48,537 nt of DNA from Collinsella aerofaciens (GCF_028207065.1 NZ_JAQLFP010000020.1:1-48537), one strand, 5' to 3'; positions 17,335 through 26,768 are shown, counted from the first letter of the stretch. Made by a program: numbers and translations. The notes: generated from the sequence alone by a model not told the origin.

Positions 17335-17409
17335 TGGAGCGGGCAACGGGACTCGAACCCGCGAGTGTCAGCTTGGGAAGCTGATGCCTTACCACTTGGC
17401 GATGCCCGC
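17335..17409 (-). tRNA. tRNA-Gly (anticodon CCC), CCA encoded
   Basis: The minus strand forms a cloverleaf. Acceptor GCGGGCA pairs with TGCCCGC, the anticodon stem TCAGC/GCTGA holds loop TTCCCAA (anticodon CCC), and T-arm GCGGG/CCCGT-type surrounds TTCGAGT. The discriminator is T and CCA is encoded. A terminator follows at once, then an array of copies of this gene's 3' end. Confidence 0.95.
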
Positions 17410-17706
17410 ATATGTGGGGGATAGTATAACGCGGTTGTCTTGTTCGATACAAGGGTGGCGATGCTTGTTTTAGCTGTGGAGATTCGTTTGAAAATCGCGT
17501 CAATTGTGGAGACGAGGACCTTTGACTTCCTGTTCACCTTATCTTCTACCTGCGCTTTTGCTTGATTGTTGTATTTGAGCTCAATTTGTCAGGAATTGGG
17601 CAAGCTTTTGGTCAGGCTCCGGTACTTACCCGCATGAACCTCGGGGGTAGCCTCATCCTACGCGTCGCAACCTCCCCGTGCGGCGCACGAGGGATAAGGA
17701 GCAGCC
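17410..17706 (+). other. Intergenic and 5' leader region before the thioester adhesin gene
   Basis: About 300 bp with no gene visible. It separates the divergent tRNA-Gly gene and the adhesin gene, so it must hold both promoters. A hairpin TACCC ... GGGTA lies around 17627-17650, and the last 60 bp are GC-rich before a GGAG ribosome binding site (GGATAAGGAGCAGCC). I compared it by eye with cyclic di-GMP riboswitch cores and saw no convincing match. Confidence 0.4.
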
Positions 17707-20700
17707 ATGTCCAACGCACCCACGCACTCTGTCCACAGCGCAATCGCAACAGGTCCGCTGCTCCTGCTCCTCTTCCTGCTTTTCGGCTGCCTGGCACCGG
17801 GAGCCGCATTTGCCGTCGATGGCTACGACCAGCTCGGCTTCCGCACTATTAGCGATGATTGTGGGCCCTTCTTTATCGGCAAGTATGAAGCTCAAGACGC
17901 CTCGATTGCCTACTGCATGAACCAGGAGCGCCCCGGCCCCACCAAGCCGGGCGGCCCATGGCTCAACTTTGATCAAGGCTGGGTGTGGCTCGACGACGAG
18001 TTCGCGGCAATCGTTTGTCACGGATATCCTACCGCCACGTCGTTTGGCTGTTACCATCTTTCACCCGATCGCGCCCGCGCCGCCACCCAACTCGCCGTAT
18101 GGATGCTCAACGGCACTACCCATGTCGACGGCACCTACTCCTACACGACCGCTCAGGGCAAAACCAAGAGTGGGCACTTTACCGCCGACAATGAAGTCGT
18201 GGCGGCTGCGCGGTGGCTCCACGACAACGCAAAATCAGGAAGCATCAAAGCCGCTCCGCACCGCGCGCGGCGCTATTTAGGGGCCGTATCGGGCGGCAGC
18301 AAACGTCAAGACATGCTCTATGTACTGCCGGCGGTCTCTGTTTCCTTCCAAAAGCAGTCTGCGAACACCGTTATTACCAGCGGAAACAATACCTATCAGT
18401 TTGACGGGGCAACATTCGATGTTTTTGAGAGCGCCGGCGACGCACATGTCGGCACCATCAAGATGGACGGCAACGGTCGAGCACAGGCAACACTTCTGCC
18501 CAATACGGCATACTACCTAGTTGAAACGAAGGCGCCGGCCGGCTATGTCCCCCGTCGTGATCGCATCGCCTTTACCACGGGGAATGACAGTGGACAGGTC
18601 GCCATTGATGAACAGCCCGGCACCATCAACCTGTGTATCGTAAAACTCGATGCCGCGACGAATGCCGGCCCCCAGGTGGGATCTTCACTCGCAGGAGCAG
18701 AGTTCACGTGTGTGTCGCAATCAACCCCTGGATGGGCGCAAATCCTCACGACCGACGAAAGCGGTCGAGCTACCCTCACCGATGTCCCCCTGGGAACCTT
18801 TACCATCTATGAATCGAAGGCGCCCGAGGGCTATTTGCCCTCCGGTGACAGTTGGTCTTACACCGTTGGAGCCGACCAACTCGGCGATTCAGGCGTGGTC
18901 GAGATCGAATCTCGCGTTTCCGATATCCCCATTGCGTTTGACCTTGAGATTTCCAAATTCAAGGACTACGGCAATAGCGATCAATCCGGCCTGGAGCAGC
19001 CGGCAGGAGATGTTGTCTTTGAGGTTGTCAGTAACAGCTCTCAGCAGGTTGTTGGCACACTGACTACAAACATCTATGGCTTTGCCTCCACCAAAGACCA
19101 GCCCGAAGCATGGTTCGGCACAGGCAAGCGACCAGCCGGTGTCCACGGAGCCGTCCCATACGACCGCGCCGGCTACACGGTTCGTGAGGTTCCGGAAACC
19201 GTCCCCGAGGGTTTTAAACGTGCGGGGGAATGGACCGTCGAGGCCAATCAGATTTCCGACGGCGCCGAGCTTCAATATATCGTGGACAACCACGCTCTGT
19301 CGACGCATCTCCAGATTGTAAAACGCGATGCCCAAACAGGCGCTTCTGTTCCCCTAGCCGGATTCACCTTCCAACTCCTCGACAGCAATCACAAACCTGT
19401 CTCACAAACATGCTGGTATCCAGCACATAACGTAATGGACACCTTTACGACTGACGCGACCGGCACCGTCACACTGCCCGAATCGCTCGTGCCGGGCACC
19501 TATTATGTACGCGAAACCTCGGCCAAAGAGCCCTATCTTGTCGGCGGAGAGATCGAGGTAAACATACCCGCCGATATAAACCTAACGCCCGTTGCAATCG
19601 TCTCGTATTATGACCGCGCCGCAACCGGAAACATCAGGATCGTTAAAACCGATGCCGTAGACGGCAGCAGCCTCGCGGGCGCCATCTTTGAGATCCGTGC
19701 CTCAGGTGATATCGTGCGCCCCGACGGTAGCATTGCCGCGCTCGACGGTGAGACTGTCGCTACCGTCACGACGGATGAAACTGGAGAAGCACGCGCGGAC
19801 GACCTCCCGCTGGGATCTGGCACCGCACGCTACGAGGTTGTCGAGACTCAAGCGCCGACCGGCTTCTTACTCGACCGAACGCACCATATCGTCGACCTTA
19901 CCTATGCCGACCAGAAAACACCCGTTGTAGAAGCACGGCTTAACGTATCCGACAATTACACCAAGGTTGATATCTCCAAGGTCGATGCAAGCGGAGAGCG
20001 GGAAGTGAAAGGCGCACAACTCACCTTATATGGTCCCGATAAAACCGAAATAGACTCCTGGACCTCATCCGACAAGCCGCACCGCGTCGAACATCTTGCA
20101 CCCGGCACCTACTCGTTGCGCGAAATGATGTCTCCGCGGACCTATGACCTTGCCGAGGAGATAACGTTTGAAATAAAGGATACGGGAGAAGTCCAATCCG
20201 TCGCGATGAAGGATGCGCCCATCGAGATCAAAGGACAGGTCGACAAGCGTCAGGAGCTTGTCCAACCTATCGGGAAGGGTCTGCTGGCCAACGGCGATGG
20301 TAAAAATCGCGCCGCAACGCAAACCAATACGGACGGTCTTTTCTCCTATACCATCGACGCTCGAAACGATTCAGCTACCTGGGTTGATGAGTTCACAATT
20401 ACCGATGATCTTGAGTGCGCCAAAGACGGCACGGCGAGATTCGTCTCAATCGAAACCCCCGTCGCCATCGGCGACCTCAACGGTCTGTGCAACGTGTGGT
20501 ATCGCACGATGCCGTTGGACTCGACAGACGTCGATGAGCCGGCAAACGCGACGCTTGACGATGGGCACGAAAATCCTTGGCTTGAGTCCGACGAAGTAAA
20601 AGAGAGTCTGGGTGAGGATTGCCGCCTCGTCGATTACGACGGCTGGCACCTCTGGAAGGCGGATGTCTCGACCACGGAATCCACCACATTGGAGGCGAAA

Positions 20701-21138
20701 GAACTCGACCTTGCATCCAATACCGTCGTAACGGGCATTCGCATTGAATACGGTGCAGTAGCCGCCGACTTTACGACTCGAAGCGATGTGGATTCTTGGA
20801 CCCGTGATGATCTCAAAGATGAGCACGACGACCTTGACGATGCCAAAGCAATCCTTGGCACAGACGCTCGGGGCGCAGCCGTGCACATGCAGGCAACGTC
20901 AGCTTATACGCCCCAAACCGCACTCACCAACAGCGCGCGCGTCGATCTTTGCCGCAACGGCGGCGGCGATAAACTTGAGTCACATGACGAGGACCGTGTC
21001 ATTCAACGCTGTACCCTACCGCAGGACCTACCGGCAACAGGATCAGTTCCCATCGCCGCTTGCATCACCGCGCTTCTGACCTCGGGTGCCGCAGCCCTAT
21101 GGTTCGCTCGCCTTAGGTCGATCCCAAAGAACCGCTAG
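17707..21138 (+). CDS. LPXTG adhesin with N-terminal thioester (TQXA) domain and SpaA-like repeats
   Basis: The 1143-residue product has a signal peptide (about 1-36), then a thioester domain. Cys70 in IAYCMNQ and Gln128 in RAATQLAVWML fit the Cys-Gln pair that forms a reactive thioester able to bind host surfaces covalently. Several SpaA/prealbumin-like modules follow, each with patterns such as GATFDVFES, LAGAEFTCVS, LAGAIFEIRA and KAPAGYVPRR or QAPTGFLLDR. These normally carry Lys-Asn isopeptide bonds. A later segment (about 840-1090) is unlike the modules and contains an acidic stretch. LPATG at 1108-1112, a hydrophobic helix and basic tail give sortase anchoring. AAGGAG precedes the ATG. 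It is monocistronic, with a terminator after it. A C-terminal pilin role is less likely, as no sortase or other pilin genes adjoin. Confidence 0.92.
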   Translation: MSNAPTHSVHSAIATGPLLLLLFLLFGCLAPGAAFAVDGYDQLGFRTISDDCGPFFIGKYEAQDASIAYCMNQERPGPTKPGGPWLNFDQGWVWLDDEFAAIVCHGYPTATSFGCYHLSPDRARAATQLAVWMLNGTTHVDGTYSYTTAQGKTKSGHFTADNEVVAAARWLHDNAKSGSIKAAPHRARRYLGAVSGGSKRQDMLYVLPAVSVSFQKQSANTVITSGNNTYQFDGATFDVFESAGDAHVGTIKMDGNGRAQATLLPNTAYYLVETKAPAGYVPRRDRIAFTTGNDSGQVAIDEQPGTINLCIVKLDAATNAGPQVGSSLAGAEFTCVSQSTPGWAQILTTDESGRATLTDVPLGTFTIYESKAPEGYLPSGDSWSYTVGADQLGDSGVVEIESRVSDIPIAFDLEISKFKDYGNSDQSGLEQPAGDVVFEVVSNSSQQVVGTLTTNIYGFASTKDQPEAWFGTGKRPAGVHGAVPYDRAGYTVREVPETVPEGFKRAGEWTVEANQISDGAELQYIVDNHALSTHLQIVKRDAQTGASVPLAGFTFQLLDSNHKPVSQTCWYPAHNVMDTFTTDATGTVTLPESLVPGTYYVRETSAKEPYLVGGEIEVNIPADINLTPVAIVSYYDRAATGNIRIVKTDAVDGSSLAGAIFEIRASGDIVRPDGSIAALDGETVATVTTDETGEARADDLPLGSGTARYEVVETQAPTGFLLDRTHHIVDLTYADQKTPVVEARLNVSDNYTKVDISKVDASGEREVKGAQLTLYGPDKTEIDSWTSSDKPHRVEHLAPGTYSLREMMSPRTYDLAEEITFEIKDTGEVQSVAMKDAPIEIKGQVDKRQELVQPIGKGLLANGDGKNRAATQTNTDGLFSYTIDARNDSATWVDEFTITDDLECAKDGTARFVSIETPVAIGDLNGLCNVWYRTMPLDSTDVDEPANATLDDGHENPWLESDEVKESLGEDCRLVDYDGWHLWKADVSTTESTTLEAKELDLASNTVVTGIRIEYGAVAADFTTRSDVDSWTRDDLKDEHDDLDDAKAILGTDARGAAVHMQATSAYTPQTALTNSARVDLCRNGGGDKLESHDEDRVIQRCTLPQDLPATGSVPIAACITALLTSGAAALWFARLRSIPKNR

Positions 21139-21145
21139 CACGATG

Positions 21146-21184
21146 AAAAAAGCGGGCGAGCCAGTCCCCCGGCTCGCCCGCTTT
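21146..21184. terminator. Bidirectional terminator between convergent genes
   Basis: AAAAAAGCGGGCGAGCC ... GGCTCGCCCGCTTTC forms a long perfect stem with A on one side and T on the other. It sits between the plus-strand adhesin gene and a minus-strand membrane protein gene, and can serve both. Confidence 0.9.
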
Positions 21185-21205
21185 CAATCATTTAAATCGC
21201 CGTAT

Positions 21206-21424
21206 CTACTCTGCAGACGAAGATCCACCATCAACGATTGCCTGCTCGGACTCAGGAATCCCATCGGCACCCGTGCTCTGTTCTTGCTCCACCTCTTCGC
21301 TGATTGCGGAGGCGGGGGTCGAGCCCTTCGCACCCACGATGTAGGCAGCCCCAAATCCTAACGCAATGGCAATCAAGGTCAAAATCACATAGACAGGCCA
21401 ATGGCGCTTAATATACGAAAACAC
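21206..21424 (-). CDS. Small single-pass membrane protein, unknown function
   Basis: The 72-residue product has a short basic N-terminus (MFSYIKRHW), one transmembrane segment (about 10-32) and an acidic, Ser/Glu-rich tail. The start is GTG, with AAGGAG five bases upstream. It lies 21 bp after the M28-like gene on the same strand, so they are probably co-transcribed. The tail resembles in composition the low-complexity region of that neighbour. No family recognised. Confidence 0.65.
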   Translation of the reverse strand: MFSYIKRHWPVYVILTLIAIALGFGAAYIVGAKGSTPASAISEEVEQEQSTGADGIPESEQAIVDGGSSSAE

Positions 21425-21445
21425 GTTGACTCCTTAGAGCTCCGT

Positions 21446-24400
21446 CTACGAACGGCGGATAACCTCGGTCACGACCTCGGATACCGTGGCAATGTTCGTC
21501 GGGTTGACATTGTGGGGCAGGTCGTCCTCGGTACGAGCACAAGCCAGGCGCGTGCCGTCCACGCCGGCGATGGTGAGGGCTCGGCGGCTCGCCTCGAGCG
21601 CGGCATAGGCATCGGTCTTGGCATAGGGCATCTCGAGCGCGCCACAATCGACATGGAACGACTTGCACACTTTGCTGACCAGGTTCATGATGCGGCGATC
21701 GCCCTTGAGCAGCTGCTGTTCGCCCTCAACCGTCACCACCGAAAGCCTACCGGCGCCGACGGATTCAAGATTGATGAAGAATACGCCGCGGAGCTTATCG
21801 CGATGCGAAGCCAAGAAGGCCTTCATGCCGGCGCCATCACAATCCGAGGCGCCCGTTGCCACAAACCAGATATCGTGACCGAGCAGCTCATCGTCACCCA
21901 TAGAGGCGACAGCCGAGAGCATATCTTCGGAAGAAGCGCCGTCGGAAGACGTAGCGCCGCCCTTCCAGCCATCGTTGTCGTCCTCGAAATTATCCCACGA
22001 ACCGATGCCGCGACCGGACTTCTTGGCATCGTAATCGTCTTCGACGCCCAGCCAGTCACTCATGCTGTCCTGTTCGTTTTTCTTTTTACGACCGAACAGG
22101 CCGCCCAGGCCGCGCTTGCGAGACTTGGGTGCCGCAGGGGCGGGAGCCGAAATGGTCTCGATCGGCTGTGCGCCCGACGCAACGGGCATAGGAGGCGCAA
22201 CGGGTGCCGATGTGGGTTCGGGACCCTGAGCGGTAGCAAAGGGGTCGTTGACCTGTGCGGAGGGATCGGGAAGGTCGAACAGCGACGTGCGAGACGCAAC
22301 GTTTGTCTGCTTCATCGACGGCAGCGACGGATCGGGGACCGAAGCCAGCGGAGACGAGGAGGGTGCAGGCGACGGTGCCGACGCCGGATCGGGAACATTC
22401 ATCTGCGGACGCGGCGATGCTTGGGAGGAAATCTGGGCCATAAGGGAATCGACCGTTTCGTCCTGGGTGGGAGCGACATTGGCAACCGTGGCACCGGAAC
22501 CACTCGAGGTCGGCATGGTGAAAATCTGCGTGGAGTAAGGCCTCGACTCATCCGTCTCGGGAGTCTCGGAAACCGCAGGCACTTCCTCCTGCTCGACCTC
22601 GGTCGAATCACCTTGATCGGCTGCCGCGTATTGCTCTTCGTCAGAGTTGGCCTCGACGGGCTCGTCCTCGGCGACATCTTGGATTTCGGCAGCATCAATA
22701 GGCTCGTCATCGTCTGCCGCGTCGCCCTGCTCATCGGAAACAGGAAGGGGCCCGGCAATCGCGGTGCCTTGCTTTTCAAACGTTATCGTGGAATCGAACT
22801 GCGCGGCATCAAACGACATGGTGCTATCGACATGTTGCTGAGCCTCGAAAGACGTCGTCGCCTCAGCAACATCCGCGGACGCCGGTTGCTGGGACTCAAA
22901 GGACGTCGTAGCTTCGGCAGCATCGACGGGCACGGACTGCATAGCCTCGTTCTGCTCGAGCTCTTGCGCCGCGCGCTCACGTGCCGCCTCGGCTGCCTGC
23001 TGCTGAGCGATAGCCTCCTGCTCGGCAGCCTCGCGTGCGGCAGCGCGCTTCTCCTCGAAATCGTCGACAAATTTCTTGCCCTTTGCAAGCGCACCCTTAA
23101 AGAAGTTGGAAGCACTGGCGCCAATCGAAGAGAACGCGGATGCAATATCGGCATGGGGCGTTGCCGCGGGAATCTCGGCCGAGAAATCAGTATCGCTCTC
23201 GTAAGACACGCGCCTCGGCTGTTCAACGTAATCGTCGTCAGACTCGTCCGTAACGTCTTGCGCCGGCGCGGCGGGAGCCAAAATGTCCAGTCCTGCCGCG
23301 GGATCGATCGCGGACACCGCCTCGGGCTCGGCAACAGCAGCGGTAACCGCGGCAGACTCATCATCCACGGCGACAACGGGCGCAGGTGCAGTCACGACGG
23401 GGGCAGGCTCGGGCTCAAACGTCGGCTCCTCGCCTTCCTCGTAATCGAGCGTGCAGGACTCAGGAAGCATTCCGAGCGCACGGATGGCATCCGAACCAAA
23501 GCGGATGTTGCCGGCGGCATTGCGATAGAGCTTGGGCTCGGGCTCGGCCGCGACAGGCTCCTCCGCCGGCTCGGCAGCGGGAACCTCGTCATTGAACTCT
23601 TCGGCCTGGACAGCCTGATTCTGATCCTCGGGCACGATGGCGCCAATCAGCGTCTCGTCGGCAGACGCACCCTCAAAGCCCTCGATCTGCTCGTCGAAAG
23701 CCTCGCTCTGTTCGGGCTCGGTCTGAGCGTCGGAAGCAATCGGCTGGCCGAACTCGTCCTCGGCGTAGGTAGGCTCTTCATACTCGATGGTGTTGCCGTA
23801 GTCGTTTTGCTGTTGGGCCGCGGCATACTCCGCCGCTGCGCGCGCCATTTCCTCGGCACGACGCTTCTGCTCCCCAAAATAGGTATCGAACGGAACATCG
23901 TCGGGAAACTCGTTTTCGCCCTGGAAGGGAGCAACGTTGTCCATAACGCCGAGCATAGCGGCGACAGAAGACTTGTTGCACACTGCGCCGGACGTATAGG
24001 GAAGCACAAAACGGTTAGAAATGATGTTTGCCGCGTTGGCGAGCGCAACGAGGGAAGCGAGGATCGCGACAATCCACAGCAGAACCTTGAGCGCGCCGGG
24101 GAGCGGCAGGATACGCAAGATGGCAACGGCAGCAGGGGCAACCGTGGCAACGGGCAACAGCTTGGCGATGAGCGCACGATAAGAAGCATAGGGCTCGCGG
24201 GCGAGCAGCTCAGCACGGGGAGAGTCGTAGTGTGCGACAACGACCACCGGGCGGTTGCGCGGAGACGCGAGCGGGCCCGAGGCCTTGTGGTAGGCGATGA
24301 CATTTTGGCTCACGCCCGTCTTGCCCAGGCGCGAAACCACGGGGTGGCCCGTGCGTTCGAGCACGTAAAGAACGGCGCCGGCAATGGCCAGCAAGGTGCC

Positions 24401-24643
24401 GACCAAGCCGATGCCGCCGCCGATGCCCATCAGTAGGGCGCCGGCAAACGCAAGAATACCGGTAACGGCAAATGCCAACCTACTGGGCGCCGGGGCATTG
24501 AACTCCTGAACCTCGGGATCAAAGCCGTGGTTGCGGAAGATCTGAGCGATATCCTCGGCAGCCAAGCGCTCTTCTTCGCTGCATGCCGGCGTAATGCCGG
24601 TGTTCTGCAGCAGGTGGTTAATATAGTTCTGGGTGTTCGCCAT
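21446..24643 (-). CDS. M28-like zinc peptidase homologue split by a long low-complexity insertion, with membrane helices
   Basis: The 1065-residue product starts at ATG 24643 (GGAG five bases upstream). The N-terminal part looks like the start of an M28 aminopeptidase: SEEERLAAEDIAQIF, then PVVVVAHYDSPRAE with the His and Asp of the metal site. Hydrophobic helices occur at about 65-105 and 175-220. The next metal motif is altered: the family's GAxDNASG appears as GAVCNKSSVAAML. About 600 residues of Glu/Ala/Pro/Ser-rich sequence follow, with repeated TTSFExQQ-like units and a Lys-rich patch (GRKKKNEQ). The C-terminal part resumes the peptidase fold: HDIWFVATGASDCDGAGMKAF, NLESVGAG, YAKTDAYAAL and HNVNPTNIATVSEV. 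It may be inactive or use altered ligands. Confidence 0.8.
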   Translation of the reverse strand: MANTQNYINHLLQNTGITPACSEEERLAAEDIAQIFRNHGFDPEVQEFNAPAPSRLAFAVTGILAFAGALLMGIGGGIGLVGTLLAIAGAVLYVLERTGHPVVSRLGKTGVSQNVIAYHKASGPLASPRNRPVVVVAHYDSPRAELLAREPYASYRALIAKLLPVATVAPAAVAILRILPLPGALKVLLWIVAILASLVALANAANIISNRFVLPYTSGAVCNKSSVAAMLGVMDNVAPFQGENEFPDDVPFDTYFGEQKRRAEEMARAAAEYAAAQQQNDYGNTIEYEEPTYAEDEFGQPIASDAQTEPEQSEAFDEQIEGFEGASADETLIGAIVPEDQNQAVQAEEFNDEVPAAEPAEEPVAAEPEPKLYRNAAGNIRFGSDAIRALGMLPESCTLDYEEGEEPTFEPEPAPVVTAPAPVVAVDDESAAVTAAVAEPEAVSAIDPAAGLDILAPAAPAQDVTDESDDDYVEQPRRVSYESDTDFSAEIPAATPHADIASAFSSIGASASNFFKGALAKGKKFVDDFEEKRAAAREAAEQEAIAQQQAAEAARERAAQELEQNEAMQSVPVDAAEATTSFESQQPASADVAEATTSFEAQQHVDSTMSFDAAQFDSTITFEKQGTAIAGPLPVSDEQGDAADDDEPIDAAEIQDVAEDEPVEANSDEEQYAAADQGDSTEVEQEEVPAVSETPETDESRPYSTQIFTMPTSSGSGATVANVAPTQDETVDSLMAQISSQASPRPQMNVPDPASAPSPAPSSSPLASVPDPSLPSMKQTNVASRTSLFDLPDPSAQVNDPFATAQGPEPTSAPVAPPMPVASGAQPIETISAPAPAAPKSRKRGLGGLFGRKKKNEQDSMSDWLGVEDDYDAKKSGRGIGSWDNFEDDNDGWKGGATSSDGASSEDMLSAVASMGDDELLGHDIWFVATGASDCDGAGMKAFLASHRDKLRGVFFINLESVGAGRLSVVTVEGEQQLLKGDRRIMNLVSKVCKSFHVDCGALEMPYAKTDAYAALEASRRALTIAGVDGTRLACARTEDDLPHNVNPTNIATVSEVVTEVIRRS

Positions 24644-24841
24644 GTGCGCTCCACATCCATAATCCGACAAATAGGCCCAATGCATGCACATTAGAACCGT
24701 ATATAGTCGAAAGTATACCCCGAGCGAGCGCAAACGACCGAATTCGGGCCATCTTAACGCCCCGAGCGGACAAGGATATAGCCTAATCTCCATATCGGAC
24801 TAAAATCATGGCAGCAAACCACCTTCTCATGCGAGGACTCT

Positions 24842-25864
24842 ATGACGGCAAGCGACGCGACCGCGACAATTAAAAAGGAAAATTCGGAGCCCAGTTTCGA
24901 TAAAACGGCTCAGCGCATCCTCAATCTTTTCTTTGTGCTCAACAGCTCCCCCGAACCGCTGACGACCGAGCAGATCGTCTTGGATTCTGACCTGGGATAT
25001 GGCTCGGGCAACATCGACTCTGATAAGCGCAAGTTTCGGCGCGATCGTGACAAACTGCTCGAACGCGGCATCCTAATCAAGGAGGTTCGCCCTGCCGGCG
25101 CGCAGGAGACCGAGGAAAGCTCGTGGACAATCGACCGCGAGCACACGTTTGCAGCAGGTGGCCTCATCACCGCAGACGACGCCGACATCCTACTCAACGC
25201 CATCGACCAAACGCTTGCAAGCGGCTCTTCCACCTTTGCCGCACCGCTTGCCGATATTCGTTCAAAGATTGCCTATCTCACCGGCAGGACGACGGTAGAC
25301 GAGGCGCCGATCAGCCGCTCTCCCACCGTCGATGCGGTTTGGAGCGCCTTTGCCGAGCGATGCGCGCTGCGATTTTTATATCAGAACGGACGCGGTGAGC
25401 AAAAAGAGCGTACCGTCTGCGTCTACGGCATGTTCGAGCGCGAGGGCGTGGCGTACTTCTGCGGCCTCGACAATGCCACCGACGACACCAGGACATTCCG
25501 CTGCGACCGTATCGTTCGCGCTTGGCGTCCTTCGAAGGCCTACACCATCCCTGCGGACTTCAACCTCAACGACTACCTGTTCTTTGAATTCGATTTTGCC
25601 GACCGACCGCCCGTTGCAGCTACGTTCTCATTCGCCCCTCAGACGCAGATCGATATGATCAACGGTCTCACGCGCGGGCGAGGTAAGCTCGCACACACCG
25701 ATGCGGGATGGATCTGGACCGTTGACGTGCGCGACCTTGAAGCCGCCGCCTCATTTTGCATGGCCCACGCCATGGACGGCATGAGGCCCATGGCCCCCAA
25801 ATCGCTCAAACAGGCGTGGAACCACCTCATCGAAAGGACGGTGCACGAGCATGCCCGTGCGTAA
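24842..25864 (+). CDS. WYL-domain transcriptional regulator, PafB-like
   Basis: The 340-residue product begins with a winged-helix segment: RILNLFFVLNSSPEPLTTEQIVLD ... KRKFRRDRDKLLERGILI, matching the PafB-type N-terminus. A WYL-like ligand domain follows (about 160-240), with FLYQNGRGEQKERTVCVYGMFEREGVAYFCG and FRCDRIVRAW, and a C-terminal extension. In actinobacteria, PafB and PafC act together as activators of the LexA-independent DNA damage response, with WYL sensing single-stranded DNA. Here two such genes lie in tandem with a 14-bp overlap. GAGG five bases before the ATG supports the start. It is divergent from the M28-like gene. The PafB label is by similarity and arrangement. Confidence 0.85.
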   Translation: MTASDATATIKKENSEPSFDKTAQRILNLFFVLNSSPEPLTTEQIVLDSDLGYGSGNIDSDKRKFRRDRDKLLERGILIKEVRPAGAQETEESSWTIDREHTFAAGGLITADDADILLNAIDQTLASGSSTFAAPLADIRSKIAYLTGRTTVDEAPISRSPTVDAVWSAFAERCALRFLYQNGRGEQKERTVCVYGMFEREGVAYFCGLDNATDDTRTFRCDRIVRAWRPSKAYTIPADFNLNDYLFFEFDFADRPPVAATFSFAPQTQIDMINGLTRGRGKLAHTDAGWIWTVDVRDLEAAASFCMAHAMDGMRPMAPKSLKQAWNHLIERTVHEHARA

Positions 25865-26768
25865 ACTCACCAGCGAGCAGAGGCTCTCGCGCGCCATCGA
25901 CATCATGGAGGCCCTCTACGCCGCCGGCGAGAACGGCATGACTCGAAACGAGATTTGCAGTCGCTTTGACATCACGGGGGCGTCGCTCGACGAGATTCTC
26001 GAGATCGTCTCGACGCTCGCGAACCGAGAATCGGGCGCGCGCATCATCTGCGAATGCCACGGCGAGCGTGTGGTCCTCACCGGTGACGCCGGTCGTGTGC
26101 TACCGCTGCGCCTGAGTGCCGCCGAGGGCGCCGTGCTCAACCACGAGCTTGAATCGTTGGGGATCGAGCCGCAGACGGCGGCTCGGATTCGATTTGCTCT
26201 TCTACCCGAAGAGCTCGGCTATAACCAGCGCGTCTTTGACACCGTCAACCACGGGTCGCACTGGCAGCAGCTGAGCTGCGCCATTCAGGACGGCGTTCGC
26301 TGCCGTATCTCGTATCGCTCGATGGACGATGCACGGCCACGCGAGCGTCTGGTCGACCCCTTGCGCATTACGGCAAACGGCGACCAAACATACCTGATTG
26401 CCTGGGACATCGCAGTCGATGAGCAGCGCACCTATCGCATGGATAAAATCGAGGGACTCGCCTTAACGGAAGACTCCGTCGTGCCTCACGCACCGGACGT
26501 CGCATCCCTCCACGATTCCCTTGCCCGGACGCAGCGCAGCGCAAAGCTCTTGATGCCATTCGATATGGCGGAGCATCTGGACTGGGCCGGCATCACCCTA
26601 ATCAAGCGCAGCGGGACAGACATGGCAACGGTAACCGTACATTACGGCTCCGAGCGTTGGCTGCTGAGCCAGATAATCGCAGCGGGCGGAGCCATCCGCA
26701 TCTTGGATGACCCCGCCCTGTCAAAGCGTCTGTGCGATATGGCAAAAACCCTCGTCTGTCCGCTTTAG
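25851..26768 (+). CDS. WYL-domain transcriptional regulator, PafC-like
   Basis: The 305-residue product has an N-terminal winged helix (RAIDIMEALYAAGENGMTRNE, then RFDITGASLDEILEIVSTL). The WYL domain reads GVRCRISYRSMDDARPRERLVDPLRITANGDQTYLIAWD ... RTYRMDKIEGL, and a C-terminal WCX-like end follows. It overlaps the preceding regulator gene by 14 bp, which implies coupled synthesis as in PafBC. The gene is convergent with dinG, their ends overlapping by 4 bp. Together with the neighbouring helicase this hints at a DNA-damage neighbourhood, although position alone does not prove regulation. Confidence 0.85.
   Translation: MPVRKLTSEQRLSRAIDIMEALYAAGENGMTRNEICSRFDITGASLDEILEIVSTLANRESGARIICECHGERVVLTGDAGRVLPLRLSAAEGAVLNHELESLGIEPQTAARIRFALLPEELGYNQRVFDTVNHGSHWQQLSCAIQDGVRCRISYRSMDDARPRERLVDPLRITANGDQTYLIAWDIAVDEQRTYRMDKIEGLALTEDSVVPHAPDVASLHDSLARTQRSAKLLMPFDMAEHLDWAGITLIKRSGTDMATVTVHYGSERWLLSQIIAAGGAIRILDDPALSKRLCDMAKTLVCPL

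Noticed and set aside
17580..17706. Riboswitch in the adhesin leader
   Set aside because: Structured and GC-rich, but I could not match conserved cores of cyclic di-GMP or other classes.
21401..24436. Thousand-codon plus-strand frame opposite the M28-like gene
   Set aside because: Arg/Gly/Leu-rich antisense product typical of GC-rich shadows; the minus strand has peptidase motifs and a ribosome binding site.
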